DNA from: an uncultured Desulfovibrio sp.
GTDB taxonomy: Bacteria > Desulfobacterota > Desulfovibrionia > Desulfovibrionales > Desulfovibrionaceae
Assembly: GCA_944324555.1 (NCBI GenBank)
Contig: CALUWU010000009.1
Location: forward strand, 1 to 40,411
Reading direction: 5' to 3'
Length of the DNA stretch: 40,411 bases
Position 1 is the stretch's first letter; every line of letters starts with the position of its first letter. A program made the position numbers and the translations under genes. Of the stretch, positions 15,931 through 25,393 are shown one piece after another. Under the pieces are notes generated by a model. It did not search any database. It was given only the letters and a program-made list of their open reading frames with translations, and was not told the origin of the DNA.

Positions 15931-16821
15931 TCAGGCCGCCCTCGTTACGGTATAGAGGGCCAGGGCCCGCAGGAAATCGGCTTCCGGTCCGTGGAACGAG
16001 GCCAGCGCATCCCGCGCCAGATCGGCCTGTTCCCGCGCGAGGCGGCGGCTTTCGTCGAGGCCGACAAGGGAAGGATAGGTATTCTTGCCGTGTTCCGCGT
16101 CGCTGCCCGCGGGTTTGCCGAGCGTTTCGGTATCGGACACGACGTCGAGAATATCGTCGGCGATCTGGAAGGCGACGCCGAGGGCCGCGCCGTAGCGGCT
16201 GATCTTGTGCAGATCGGCGCTTTCCGCGCCTGCCAGCAGGGCGCCGCAGACGCAGGAAGCGCGCAGCAGCGCGCCTGTCTTCATGGCGTGCATGCGCCGC
16301 AGCTCCTCCAGCGAGACGGGGGGCATGCCGGTATAGAGCATATCCCACTCCTGCCCTCCGACCATGCCGGCGGAGCCGGCGGCGCGGGCCATTTCGCCGA
16401 TGGCGGCCAGCACGCGCGACGCGGGCAGATCCACGGTCGTCATGCGGCCGAAAGCGTCGGTCAGCAGGCCGTCTCCGGCAAGGATGGCGGTCGCCTCGTC
16501 AAAGGCCTTGTGGTTGGAGGGCTTGCCCCGGCGCAGATCGTCGTCGTCCATTGCGGGCAGGTCGTCATGAATGAGGGAATAGGTATGAATCATTTCGATG
16601 GCGGCGGCAAAGGGCAGCGCGACGCTTTCCGCCAGCCCGAACAGGGCGGCGCAGCTCAGGCAGAGAACGGGGCGCAGGCGCTTGCCGCCCGCCTGAAGGC
16701 TGTAGAGCATGGAGTCCCGCAGGCGCGGCGGCATATCAAGCTCCACGCAGGACGGCAGGAATGTTTCCACCATACGGGCCCGGCGCAACAGCAGGGCCTT
16801 CATATCTTCGCCGCTCATCAT
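15931..16821 (-). CDS. ispA: Polyprenyl synthetase (farnesyl/geranyl diphosphate synthase type)
   Basis: About 296 residues. The first aspartate-rich motif is in LIHDDLPAMDDDDLRRGK (about 90-107) and the second in FQIADDILDVVSD (about 215-228). The short-chain bacterial type is indicated by two residues between the aspartate pairs of the first motif (DDLPAMDDDD, the type with insertion). It chains isopentenyl units into geranyl or farnesyl diphosphate for undecaprenol and menaquinone side chains. The start overlaps the xseB stop (ATGATGA). Confidence 0.93.
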   Translation of the reverse strand: MMSGEDMKALLLRRARMVETFLPSCVELDMPPRLRDSMLYSLQAGGKRLRPVLCLSCAALFGLAESVALPFAAAIEMIHTYSLIHDDLPAMDDDDLRRGKPSNHKAFDEATAILAGDGLLTDAFGRMTTVDLPASRVLAAIGEMARAAGSAGMVGGQEWDMLYTGMPPVSLEELRRMHAMKTGALLRASCVCGALLAGAESADLHKISRYGAALGVAFQIADDILDVVSDTETLGKPAGSDAEHGKNTYPSLVGLDESRRLAREQADLARDALASFHGPEADFLRALALYTVTRAA

Positions 16822-17096
16822 CGCTCATCATCCTCTTCGCGCGCCGCGTCCTGGCCGCGCGCGGCTTCCGCGTCAAAATCCAGTTCCTGGCCGTCCCGCC
16901 AGAGGCGCACCTCGTGGCGCGCCTCTTCCAGCCGCTTGCGGCAGAGGCGCGCGCACTCCACGCCTTCGCGGTACAGGGCCATGCCCTGCTCCAGCGGCAG
17001 ATCGCCGCTTTCCAGGGCGTTGACGATTTCCTGAAGACGCGCAAGACGCGTCTCGAACGCATTTTTCCTGCTTTCCCGTGCGCCCATGCGGGCCAC
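16818..17096 (-). CDS. xseB: Exodeoxyribonuclease VII small subunit
   Basis: A 92-residue helical protein with the family pattern FETRLARLQEIVNALESGDLPLEQGMALYREGVECARLCRKRLEEA. It binds XseA to form the single-strand-specific nuclease. The C-terminus carries an extra acidic/basic tail (EARGQDAAREEDDER). It overlaps ispA by four bases and follows the M23 peptidase after 44 bases. Confidence 0.93.
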   Translation of the reverse strand: MARMGARESRKNAFETRLARLQEIVNALESGDLPLEQGMALYREGVECARLCRKRLEEARHEVRLWRDGQELDFDAEAARGQDAAREEDDER

Positions 17097-17140
17097 CTCC
17101 CTCTGAAGCCGCTTCGGGGCGGGCTTCGTGAAACAGGAGT

Positions 17141-18007
17141 TTAGCGTTTTTCCACCTTCTCCAGCAAGGGCAAAATATCCACGGACTGCCCTTGCGCCAG
17201 CAGGGTCAGATGCAGATGCGGCCCCGTAACGCGCCCGGTGGCGCCGACCAGACCGATGGTCTGTCCGCGCCGCACGCTGTCGCCGGGGCGTACCAGAATC
17301 TTTGACATATGGAGATAGGCGGTAACGACGCCCAGGCCGTGATCAAGATAGACGGCGTTGCCGGAAAAATACAGGTTGTCCGCCAGCGTGACGACGCCGT
17401 CGGCGCAGGCCTTGACGGGGGTTCCTTCGGGGGAACGCAGATCAAGCCCCTTGTGGAAGCCGCGCGGCTGCCCGTTGAACACGCGCCGGAGGCCGTACAG
17501 ACTGGAGACGCCGCCGTCCACCGGACGTTCAAAGGGGGCAGTCCAGCGGCGGAAGGACGAATAGACGGCCAGGGCGCGCGCCACCTTGCGCCGATCGTCC
17601 TTGATGCGGGCCATGACTTCCGGGGGCGGCGACACATATTTCTTGTCCACGGTCAGCTTTTGCACGGGGCGCTTTCTGTCGAAAACGGCGACGGAGGCCG
17701 ACGCGGCGCCCGCGCCGTCGCTTACGGTCAGCGTGCGGGAAGCCTGTTTTTCCTCCAGCGGCATGCCGAGCAGCATCACGGCCTGCCAGCGGTCGTTTTC
17801 CTGATAGGCGTCGGCGGCGTAGTCCTTGCCGCCCCAGGAAAAGGTGAAGCGCCGCACGGGCTGCGGCGAGGACGCCAGCACGAGGAAGGCGTCGCCGCGC
17901 GCGACGCGATCCGGCGCGTCAAGAACGAGGGCCGCGAAAGCGGAAACGGACAGGGTCAGCAGGAGCAGCAGCGCCGCGCCCGCCAGAGCGGGAAGTTTCA
18001 TCATCAA
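17141..18007 (-). CDS. M23-family peptidoglycan endopeptidase
   Basis: A 288-residue exported protein. A signal peptide or anchor is at 1-25 (LLLLLTLSVSAFA), an Ig-like N-terminal domain spans about 28-120, and the M23 (LytM) domain about 175-275. The zinc ligands are intact: H in FHKGLDL, the D four residues later, and HLHL in GRVTGPHLHLTLL. It is therefore likely an active peptidoglycan hydrolase rather than an EnvC-like activator. Start choice among three successive ATGs at 18007, 18004 and 18001 is arbitrary; all overlap or abut the xseA stop. The pairing with xseAB is a recurring Desulfovibrio arrangement. Confidence 0.88.
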   Translation of the reverse strand: MMMKLPALAGAALLLLLTLSVSAFAALVLDAPDRVARGDAFLVLASSPQPVRRFTFSWGGKDYAADAYQENDRWQAVMLLGMPLEEKQASRTLTVSDGAGAASASVAVFDRKRPVQKLTVDKKYVSPPPEVMARIKDDRRKVARALAVYSSFRRWTAPFERPVDGGVSSLYGLRRVFNGQPRGFHKGLDLRSPEGTPVKACADGVVTLADNLYFSGNAVYLDHGLGVVTAYLHMSKILVRPGDSVRRGQTIGLVGATGRVTGPHLHLTLLAQGQSVDILPLLEKVEKR

Positions 18008-19410
18008 TGCTCCTTGTGCGCGCCTGTCACGACGGCGTCGACGCGGCCGTCGCGCAGGCGCACGGCAATGGCGTCGCCGGCGCGCAGGGCGGCGGCGGAA
18101 ACGACGGGCCTGCCGCCGGCGTCGCGCAGCAGCGCATACCCGCGCCGCAGGGGCGCCTCCGGGTCCTTGCCCGCGAGCGCCGCGTCGAGACGTTCCAGCA
18201 GCAGCTGGCGCCTGTCCAGCAGGGACGCGACGGCGCCGCGCAGCCGGGTTTCCAGAAGACGCAGGGGGGCCTCGCGGGAATCGGGTTCCCGCTCGAAGCG
18301 GCGCAGGCGGGGTTCCAGCCGTTCCAGACGGAGGGCGGCCTCGTCGAGGAGGCGGCGCATGGCCGCATGAAGCCGGTCTTCATGCAGAACGGCCCGTTGT
18401 TCCAGACGTTCCAGACGCCGTTCGGGGGAACGCTGTTCCAGCAGGCGCGCGGCGTTTTCCAGCGCGCGATCGCGCCGATCGAGAGCGGCGGACGCGGCCC
18501 GGCGCAGGGCCAGTTCCCACTCGTCCACGCGCTGCGTCAGCTCCGCGCGCGACGGCCAGAGGAGCTGCGCCGCATGGGAAGGCGTGGCCGCGCGCACGTC
18601 GGCGGTCATGTCGGCCAAAGTGACGTCCACTTCATGCCCGATGCCGGCCAGCACGGGGACGGGCGACTGAAAGATCGCCGCGGCGACCTCTTCCTCGTTG
18701 AAGGTCCAGAGGTCTTCCAGCGAGCCGCCGCCGCGCACGATCACGACGACTTCCGCCCAGCCCTGTTCCGCGACCTCGCGCATGGCCCGCGTCACGTCTT
18801 CGACGCTGCCCTCGCCCTGCACCCGTATGGGAAAGAGGCGGATATGCGCGCCGCTGCCCCTTGCGCGGGAGAGTTCCAGAAAATCGTGCACGGCCGCGCC
18901 GAAGGGCGAGGTAAGCAGGGCCACGCGCTGCGGATCACGAGGCAGGGGCCGCTTGCGCTCAAGCGCGAAATAGCCCCGGGCGGCCAGAAGGCGCTTTCGT
19001 TCCTCGAAGGCCTGCGCCAGACCGCCCGCGCCCGCGGGCTGCACCAGATCGACGACGAGCTGATAGACGCCGCGAGGCGCGTAGACGCCCACATGGCCGG
19101 CGCACAGGACTTCCAGACCGTTTTGCAGTATCTCCGACGGCGCCGGAGGGGGCTTGTCGTAGACTTCGCCCGTCAGGGGATCGAAGGAGCGGCCCTGTCT
19201 GTTGCGATCGCGGAAGCAGACGCACTGCAGTTGCGCGTCCGCGTCCTTGAGACTGAAATAGACGTGCCCGGAAGCGGGGCGCGAAAGATTGGTGACCTCG
19301 CCGCGCACCCAGACAAAGGGAAAGCGCGCCTCAAGCGTCCGCCGCAGGCGTTCGGTCAGGGCGCGGACGCCGAGAATGATGCCGTCTTCCGGCGGCGAAA
19401 GAGTCTGCAT
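18004..19410 (-). CDS. xseA: Exodeoxyribonuclease VII large subunit
   Basis: A 468-residue catalytic subunit. An N-terminal OB-fold binds single-stranded DNA (about 30-115, FVWVRGEVTNLSRPASGHVYFSLKD). The catalytic domain includes the conserved tract VIVRGGGSLEDLWTFNEE (about 225-242) and GIGHEVDVTLADMTADVRAATPSHAAQ. A long helical C-terminal segment follows. First gene of the five-gene operon, 42 bases after the diguanylate cyclase, with a weak ribosome site. Confidence 0.96.
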   Translation of the reverse strand: MQTLSPPEDGIILGVRALTERLRRTLEARFPFVWVRGEVTNLSRPASGHVYFSLKDADAQLQCVCFRDRNRQGRSFDPLTGEVYDKPPPAPSEILQNGLEVLCAGHVGVYAPRGVYQLVVDLVQPAGAGGLAQAFEERKRLLAARGYFALERKRPLPRDPQRVALLTSPFGAAVHDFLELSRARGSGAHIRLFPIRVQGEGSVEDVTRAMREVAEQGWAEVVVIVRGGGSLEDLWTFNEEEVAAAIFQSPVPVLAGIGHEVDVTLADMTADVRAATPSHAAQLLWPSRAELTQRVDEWELALRRAASAALDRRDRALENAARLLEQRSPERRLERLEQRAVLHEDRLHAAMRRLLDEAALRLERLEPRLRRFEREPDSREAPLRLLETRLRGAVASLLDRRQLLLERLDAALAGKDPEAPLRRGYALLRDAGGRPVVSAAALRAGDAIAVRLRDGRVDAVVTGAHKEH

Positions 19411-19452
19411 GACAAAAGACTGGTTGCAGGTTCCGGGGGGAGTCGCCCGGCG

Positions 19453-20970
19453 TCAGGCGTTGTCGGACTCCGCTTCCTCTATGCGATGACGCCCGCGGCT
19501 CTTGGCGCGGTACAGGGCCTTGTCGGCCTGATCCAGCACCTCGTGCAGGGAGCTGACGCCCGTGGGGCGGAAGGCGATGCCGATGCTCATGGTAAGGCGC
19601 CCCCAGGGCGACGCCGGATGCGAAATGCGGGCGGCTTCAAGCAGGTTCATCAGGTTGTGCGCCACTTCGCGCACCCTTTCCGGTCTGGCGCCCTCGCCGT
19701 GACATATAATGACAAATTCCTCGCCGCCGTAACGATAGGGCGTGCAGAACTGCCCGGCGCAGCGCGACGCGATCTCGCCCACGCGCCGCAGCGCCTCGTC
19801 CCAGGCCAGGTGCCCGAGCGAATCGTTATACTGCTTGAACAGGTCGATATCAAACATGAGAATGGCGGCGTTTTTGTCCGCCAGCCCGTTTTTCAGGAGC
19901 GTGTCCAGCGCGCGCCGGTTGGAAATGCCGGTCAGGGCGTCGCGGAAGCTCATGTCCATGAGCTTTTCCTGCTCCTTTTCCAGTTCGGAGGATCGGGCGT
20001 CCTTGGCCTGAATATCATGATGCAGCAGGGGGAGCACCTGAATCATGGAATCCAGTTCCCTGATCTTGGAAGACGGGAAGGAGACGACCTGGCGTCCGTT
20101 GCGGATATCGGAAAGCGTGCGCGCGGCCTGCATGATGGGCTGAAGGAGATGCCGGTGCAGCAGCCAGCCCAGCAGCGCCAGAAAACAGGTAAAGCCGATG
20201 CAGAGATGCAGCGCGACCGTATGAATTTTTTCCGCATTTTGCGAAATTGTCGCAAGTTCGCCGTAGATCAGCTTCACTTCGGAATCGGACTTCGCCACGC
20301 GGAAGGCCGTCAGGCGCGCAAGGATATCCTCCGTCAGGCGTCCTGAACGGGCGTCTTCCTCGCGCAGGGACGCCGCGACTTCGAGCACGCGACGCGCGGC
20401 GATGCGGGCGGCGTCCCGCCGTTCCGCCGGAAGCGACGCCGTCATGTCCTGCATGCGCTCTTCCAGCTCCGGCGCGGAGTACTCCGTCAGATTCATGCAC
20501 CCCCGCCACAAGGCGGCGGAGGTCGCGGCGTCCGCGTTTCCGCCGTGCTTTTCGCAGACGCTGAGAAAGGAATGGATTCTTCCGAGCAGGACGGCGTGCA
20601 GGCGCAGGGCGCGGCTTCTGGAGACGCCCAGCTCCCGCACGGGCGCGGACAGGTCCTTGAGCGTCGAGCCGTCCACGCGGCGATCAAAGACGACTTCGGC
20701 CAGAAGGGCCCGAATGCCGATCATGGTGCTTCGCAGGAATTCCTCGTTTGGCGCCTGCCGCAAAAGAGAAATGGAATGGCGCAGATACTCCAGATTGAGC
20801 AGCGTGCGCTGCCCTTCCTGAATGGAAGGAAGATGGGCTTCGCGGGATTCGCCCACCATGCGTTCGATACTCTGCACATTGGCGTACAGCAGCAGATAGA
20901 CCGCGACAATAAAGACGCCCTCCAGCACCAGAGTGCACCAGCTGACTGTTCGCGCCGATATGCGTTTCAT
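19453..20970 (-). CDS. Membrane-bound diguanylate cyclase (GGDEF)
   Basis: A 505-residue inner-membrane protein. Membrane segment 1 is at about 12-31, a periplasmic helical sensor at about 32-250, segment 2 at about 252-271, then a HAMP-like linker and a GGDEF domain from about 340. The active site GGEEF (415-419) and substrate motif FDIDLFKQYNDSLGH are intact, so it should make cyclic di-GMP. The RxxD inhibitory site expected eight residues upstream is absent (GQFC in that position). The start at 20970 leads directly into the first membrane helix; an upstream extension is low-complexity. The adjacent solute-binding protein may share its regulation. Confidence 0.9.
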   Translation of the reverse strand: MKRISARTVSWCTLVLEGVFIVAVYLLLYANVQSIERMVGESREAHLPSIQEGQRTLLNLEYLRHSISLLRQAPNEEFLRSTMIGIRALLAEVVFDRRVDGSTLKDLSAPVRELGVSRSRALRLHAVLLGRIHSFLSVCEKHGGNADAATSAALWRGCMNLTEYSAPELEERMQDMTASLPAERRDAARIAARRVLEVAASLREEDARSGRLTEDILARLTAFRVAKSDSEVKLIYGELATISQNAEKIHTVALHLCIGFTCFLALLGWLLHRHLLQPIMQAARTLSDIRNGRQVVSFPSSKIRELDSMIQVLPLLHHDIQAKDARSSELEKEQEKLMDMSFRDALTGISNRRALDTLLKNGLADKNAAILMFDIDLFKQYNDSLGHLAWDEALRRVGEIASRCAGQFCTPYRYGGEEFVIICHGEGARPERVREVAHNLMNLLEAARISHPASPWGRLTMSIGIAFRPTGVSSLHEVLDQADKALYRAKSRGRHRIEEAESDNA

Positions 20971-21125
20971 GCGTTGCCCCTGAATGACCACGACGCCGCC
21001 GCCCCGGGGCGGCGTCCGGCTGTGCGGGGGACGATTCTTTCCCCCTGCGCGTCGCGAACCGAAACAGACATTTTCCTGCGCCGCCCTTTGCAAATGCTTC
21101 CAACAGATTAGTATCAGACGTTAAA

Positions 21126-21896
21126 TTAATAGATATCAAAGGAAAAATACTTTCGGGACAACTTGCTGAACGTGCCTTCCAGACGAATTTTCTTGATGAC
21201 CTCGTTGATGGCGGGCACAAGATCGGCGCGCGTCCTGGCAATGGCGATGCGCGAGCCGGAGGAGGAGGAGGGACTGGGCAGCAGCGGATCGGCCAGCAGG
21301 CCGAACCGGCGGCCTTCCGGCGTCTTGAGGAAGGCGTAGCCGGCAAAGCCGTCCACAAAGACGGCGTCCAGACCGCCCCGCTCCAGCGCGGCAAACAGTT
21401 CGTCCGTATCCTCGAAGCGAGAGACGATGTGCGCCGTGCCGCGCCAGCGCGACGCCAGATACTCCGCCTGAAGGGTCTTTCGCTTTACGCCGATGGTCCC
21501 GCCCCGCAGCTTTTCGATAGTATCGATATCGGCGGCGCCGATATAGATGGAGTGGGAGCGGTAATAAACGTCGCTGAACAGCAGCGAGCGCCTGCGTTCC
21601 TCGGTGGCGGCCATGCCGGCCACGGAAAAGTCGAGTTCGCCGCTCCCCGTCTGACGCAGCAGCTCGTCGAACGGCAGGGCGACAAGGACGCATTTGCACT
21701 GCAGACGTTCGCAGACGGCTTCCGCGAACTCGACGTCAAAGCCCGTGCGCTTCCGCTGCTCGTCCACGAAGGAAAACGGAAAATAGTCGTCTTCGATGCC
21801 AACGCGCAAGGCGCCCTCTTCCGCCTTGAGGAGATCGGCGCACAGCAGCGCGGCCCACAGCGCAAGGATATGCATCCAGAGACGGAAACGCGGCAT
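21126..21896 (-). CDS. Periplasmic solute-binding protein, family 3
   Basis: A 256-residue protein with a signal peptide (about 1-25) and the SBP_bac_3 fold: LRVGIEDDYFPFSFVDEQRKRTGFDVEFAEAVCERL, then DFSVAGMAATEERRRSLLFSDVYY and GTIGVKRKTLQAEYL. The family binds amino acids for ABC importers. No permease or ATPase gene is adjacent, and a diguanylate cyclase follows 155 bases later, so it may feed a sensor instead. Ribosome site GGGGGAGGGG is strong. Ligand unknown. Confidence 0.82.
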   Translation of the reverse strand: MPRFRLWMHILALWAALLCADLLKAEEGALRVGIEDDYFPFSFVDEQRKRTGFDVEFAEAVCERLQCKCVLVALPFDELLRQTGSGELDFSVAGMAATEERRRSLLFSDVYYRSHSIYIGAADIDTIEKLRGGTIGVKRKTLQAEYLASRWRGTAHIVSRFEDTDELFAALERGGLDAVFVDGFAGYAFLKTPEGRRFGLLADPLLPSPSSSSGSRIAIARTRADLVPAINEVIKKIRLEGTFSKLSRKYFSFDIY

Positions 21897-22006
21897 GGCC
21901 CCTCCCCCTTTTTTTCGGGCATGACAGCCGAAAACGGCAGCCGGCGCGCACTCCGAGGCCGCGGAAACGCAGTGCGTCGCTGGCCGGGGAGCAGCGCATG
22001 CTCAGA

Positions 22007-22050
22007 CCTGAAAAGGCGACGGCGCCGACGGACGCTATCGCCTTTTCAGG
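22007..22050. terminator. 13-bp perfect hairpin after proS
   Basis: CCTGAAAAGGCGA (22007-22019) pairs with TCGCCTTTTCAGG (22038-22050) around an 18-base loop that contains GGCGCC. It lies about 60 bases beyond the proS stop. There is no T tract after it on the minus strand, so it could be a processing or stabilising structure. Confidence 0.55.
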
Positions 22051-22108
22051 CCATGTCGCCAAGCATACCCTTAAAAGGGCAAAAACACAAACAAGGGCGT
22101 TGCGCGCG

Positions 22109-23839
22109 CTACCGGCGCGACTCTTCCCAGCCCCGCTTCACGGAATCGGCCCAGGCGGCAAAGGCGTCCGCGAAGCCTTCCAGCGGCAGCTCGCCCTTTT
22201 CGCCGGTACGGCGATCCTTGCATTCCACCACGCCGCGCGCCAGCCCCTTGCCGCCGACGACAAGCTGCATGGGCGCGCCCAGCAGATCGGCGTCCTTGAA
22301 CTTTACGCCGGGGCGCTCCTCGCGGTCGTCCAGCAGGACGGAGAGGCTGCTTGCCCGCAGGGTTTCATAAAGTTCCTCGGCCCTGGCGGCGACCTCTTCC
22401 TTGCCCGGATCAAGGCACAGCAGGATGCACTGCGCCGGCGCCAGGGGCAGGGGGAAGATAATGCCGTTCTCGTCGTTGTTCTGCTCGATGGCGGCGGCCA
22501 CCACGCGCGAGACGCCGATGCCGTAACAGCCCATGATCATGTGCTGTTCCTTGCCGTTCTCGTCAAGGAAGACGGCGTGCATGGCTTCGCTGTACTTGAG
22601 CCCGAGCTTGAAGATGTGCCCCACCTCGATCCCCCTGGGCAGCTCCACGCGGCCGCCGCAGCGGGGGCAGGGATCGTCCAGGGTGATGCAGCGCAGGTCG
22701 GCGTAGGCCGTCACGACGGCGTCGCGCCGCAGGTCAAGATGCAGGACGTGGGCGTCGCCCTTGTTGGCGCCGGCCACGTAATCGGTCGCCCCCTGAAGCT
22801 CCAGATCGGCGTACACGGGAATATCCAGTCCGGCCGGCCCGGCAAAGCCCACGGGCGCATGGGTGACTTCGCGCACGACTTCCGGCCCGGCAAGCTCCAC
22901 TTCCTGCGCCTTGAGCAGGTTCTTGAGCTTGACGTCGTTCACCTCGCGGTCGCCGCGCACCAGCACGGCCGCGGGCTTGCCGTCAACCATGAAAATCATG
23001 GTCTTGATCACCCGCGAGGGCGCGACCCCGAGCAGGGAGGCCACTTCTTCCACCGTATGCGCGCCGGGCGTGTCCACGCAGGTCATTTCCGGGCAGGCGT
23101 CCGCGCAGGGCGTCCCCTTCCAGACGACTTCGGCGCGCTCCACGTTGGCGGCGTAATCGCAGGCGGTGCAGGCGCAGATGGTGTCCTCGCCGGTGTCGGC
23201 CAGCACCATGAACTCGTGCGAGAAGTTGCCGCCGATGGAGCCGGTATCGGCCTCCACCGCCCGGAAGCGCAGGCCGAGACGGCGGAAGATGGCGGTATAG
23301 GCGTCGTACATGCGCCTGTAGCTGTCGTCGGCCCCGGCGTTGTCGGCGTCAAAGGAATAGCCGTCCTTCATCACGAATTCGCGGCCGCGCATGAGGCCGA
23401 AGCGCGGGCGCACCTCGTCGCGGAACTTGCTCTGAATCTGATAGAGGCGCACGGGCAGCTGACGGTAGGAGCGCACCTCGCCCCGCACCAGATCGGTGAT
23501 GACTTCCTCGTGCGTGGGGCCGAGGCAGTAGTCGCGATCGTTGCGATCCTTGAAGCGCAGCAGCTCCTTGCCGTAAAAGACCCAGCGTCCGCTTTCCTTC
23601 CAGAGATCCGCCGGCTGCACCATGGGCATGAGCAGCTCGTCGAAACCGGCTCTGCTCATTTCCTCGCGGATGCTGTTCTCCACATTGCGGATGGCCCGCA
23701 GCCCCAGGGGCAGATAGGTATAGATGCCCGAGGTCAGGCGGCGAACCATGCCCGCCCGCACCAGCAGCTTGTGGCTTGCCACCTCGGCGTCGGCGGGCGT
23801 TTCCTTGAGCGTGGGAATATACGAAGAGCTGTAGCGCAT
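22109..23839 (-). CDS. proS: Prolyl-tRNA synthetase (bacterial type with editing domain)
   Basis: A 576-residue class II synthetase. Motifs 1-2 lie in the N-terminal third (about 40-160, including [29 protein letters not shown] and [25 protein letters not shown]). The YbaK-like editing insertion spans about 225-390, and a C-terminal anticodon-binding domain follows. It charges tRNA-Pro and edits mischarged alanine. The ATG shares one base with the ispG stop (TAATG), so it is translated with ispG. Confidence 0.97.
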   Translation of the reverse strand: MRYSSSYIPTLKETPADAEVASHKLLVRAGMVRRLTSGIYTYLPLGLRAIRNVENSIREEMSRAGFDELLMPMVQPADLWKESGRWVFYGKELLRFKDRNDRDYCLGPTHEEVITDLVRGEVRSYRQLPVRLYQIQSKFRDEVRPRFGLMRGREFVMKDGYSFDADNAGADDSYRRMYDAYTAIFRRLGLRFRAVEADTGSIGGNFSHEFMVLADTGEDTICACTACDYAANVERAEVVWKGTPCADACPEMTCVDTPGAHTVEEVASLLGVAPSRVIKTMIFMVDGKPAAVLVRGDREVNDVKLKNLLKAQEVELAGPEVVREVTHAPVGFAGPAGLDIPVYADLELQGATDYVAGANKGDAHVLHLDLRRDAVVTAYADLRCITLDDPCPRCGGRVELPRGIEVGHIFKLGLKYSEAMHAVFLDENGKEQHMIMGCYGIGVSRVVAAAIEQNNDENGIIFPLPLAPAQCILLCLDPGKEEVAARAEELYETLRASSLSVLLDDREERPGVKFKDADLLGAPMQLVVGGKGLARGVVECKDRRTGEKGELPLEGFADAFAAWADSVKRGWEESRR

Positions 23840-24912
23840 TAGTCGTATCCTTTTTCTGTAAGCAGTGCCTGAAGTTCTTCCATGAATGCCGCAAGCAGCG
23901 CGTCCTGCCCGCGCACGGAGCGAATGACCTCGCCCTTGCGGAAGATGATGCCCTTGTCCCGTCCGCCCGCAAGGCCGAGATCGGCCTCGCGCGCTTCGCC
24001 CGGCCCGTTGACCACGCAGCCCATGACGGCGATCTTGACGGGCGCCGTGGATTCGGCAAGACGCGCCTCGACGGCCGCGGCCAGCCCGAATAGATCTATT
24101 TCGGTACGGCCGCAGGTGGGGCAGGAAATGATTTCCGGCCCGCGCCGGCGCAGGCCCAGGGCGCGCAGAATCTCCCAGGCCACGGTCACTTCTTCCGCCG
24201 GGTCCGCCGTCAGCGAAACCCGCAGCGTGTCGCCGATGCCCTCGCGCAGCAGGATGCCGAGCCCCACGGCCGACTTGACCGCGCCGCGCATCAGCCCCCC
24301 GGCCTCGGTCACGCCGATGTGCAGGGGGTAATCGCAGGCGCGCGCCAGCGCCTCGTAAGCCTCGATGGTATCCGTTACCGACGAGGATTTCAGAGAAATC
24401 TTGGTATCATAAAAACCGCGCCGCTCCAGCAGCCGCACATGCCCCAGGGCGCTTTCCACCATCGCCTGCGGGCAGGGGCCGCCGTACTTGCGGAGCAGCT
24501 CCTTTTCCACGGAGCCGGAATTGACGCCGATGCGGATAACCGCCCCGCGCGCCTTGGCGGCGTCGACGACCCTGTCCACGTGTTCCGCCGGGCCGATATT
24601 GCCGGGATTGATCCGCAGACCTTCCAGCCCGGCCTCCAGAGAGGCCACGGCAAGCCGGTAATCAAAATGAATGTCAGCGATGAGCGGCACGGGCGACGCC
24701 GCGCGAATGGCCGCCAAAACTTTGACGGCGGCCTCGTCGGGCACGGCAAGGCGCACGGCTTCGCAGCCGCGCCTTACCAGCCGCTCGATCTGCGCGACCG
24801 TGGCTTCCACGTCGCGAGTATCGGTATTTGTCATGCTCTGCACCATCACTGGCGCGCCGCCGCCGATGGCGAGCGGGCCAAGCCGGATGGCGCGGCTCTG
24901 GCGCTGCGACAC
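23839..24912 (-). CDS. ispG: 4-hydroxy-3-methylbut-2-enyl diphosphate synthase
   Basis: About 357 residues. IspG reduces methylerythritol cyclodiphosphate with a 4Fe-4S cluster in the MEP pathway. Cluster ligands are in [10 protein letters not shown] (about 270) and [11 protein letters not shown] (about 310). The TIM-barrel half shows [19 protein letters not shown] and [13 protein letters not shown] chose the GTG at 24912 because GGGGAGG lies 7 bases upstream and the protein then begins [12 protein letters not shown], the usual family start. Longer readings add about 38 Gly/Ala-rich residues not expected in IspG. First gene of ispG-proS. Confidence 0.94.
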   Translation of the reverse strand: MSQRQSRAIRLGPLAIGGGAPVMVQSMTNTDTRDVEATVAQIERLVRRGCEAVRLAVPDEAAVKVLAAIRAASPVPLIADIHFDYRLAVASLEAGLEGLRINPGNIGPAEHVDRVVDAAKARGAVIRIGVNSGSVEKELLRKYGGPCPQAMVESALGHVRLLERRGFYDTKISLKSSSVTDTIEAYEALARACDYPLHIGVTEAGGLMRGAVKSAVGLGILLREGIGDTLRVSLTADPAEEVTVAWEILRALGLRRRGPEIISCPTCGRTEIDLFGLAAAVEARLAESTAPVKIAVMGCVVNGPGEAREADLGLAGGRDKGIIFRKGEVIRSVRGQDALLAAFMEELQALLTEKGYD

Positions 24913-25393
24913 TGGCAAACCTCCCCCGGCCGCGGACGACGCGCCGCCGCCGGCCTGCTCCCCCCGCATTTTTCCCGCGCGCGTTCCGCCGCCCGCGGGA
25001 AATGGGGAGCGGCAGCAGCATTCCATCGGCGTCAGGGATTGTCAAATACCTTTTCGGCAAAAGTCCCTCTCGCCGGAGACGAAAAAGGCACGCAATTTGC
25101 ATGAAAAGTGCGTCCGTTGTTTTTTTGCCGCGTGCCGCAGTTGCCCGCCTGCGCCCGCCCGCGAAAGAAACGCCAGGGACAATGAGCCGTACCCGTTACG
25201 TCGAAGGAACGGGCCGCCATGACGAACGCGCCCCCCGGCCCGCGGGATGCGCCTCCGAAAAGAAAGGCGGCCGGAAGTCTCTGTCCGACGGTCTACGCTC
25301 TTGCGGAAAACTGCGTCTCCATCGTATAACAATTGCGGTCACGCCGCGCCATGCCCGTGAAATTCCCGCAAGAAACGCACAAAGGATATCGCC
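24913..25393. other. Divergent spacer between ispG and the FlgO-like operon
   Basis: About 480 bases with no credible gene. It carries a minus-strand TTGACA (25045-25040) with an AATGCT at 17 bases' spacing for ispG, and a plus-strand TTGCGG/TATAAC pair for the 25394 gene. Confidence 0.5.
25301..25330 (+). promoter_or_regulatory. Candidate promoter for the FlgO-like operon
   Basis: TTGCGG (25301-25306), 18-base spacer, TATAAC (25325-25330), leaving a leader of about 57 bases before the ATG at 25394. Confidence 0.45.

Noticed and set aside
18007-20346. A 779-codon plus-strand open frame
   Set aside because: Antisense to xseA and the diguanylate cyclase; no ribosome site or recognisable domain.
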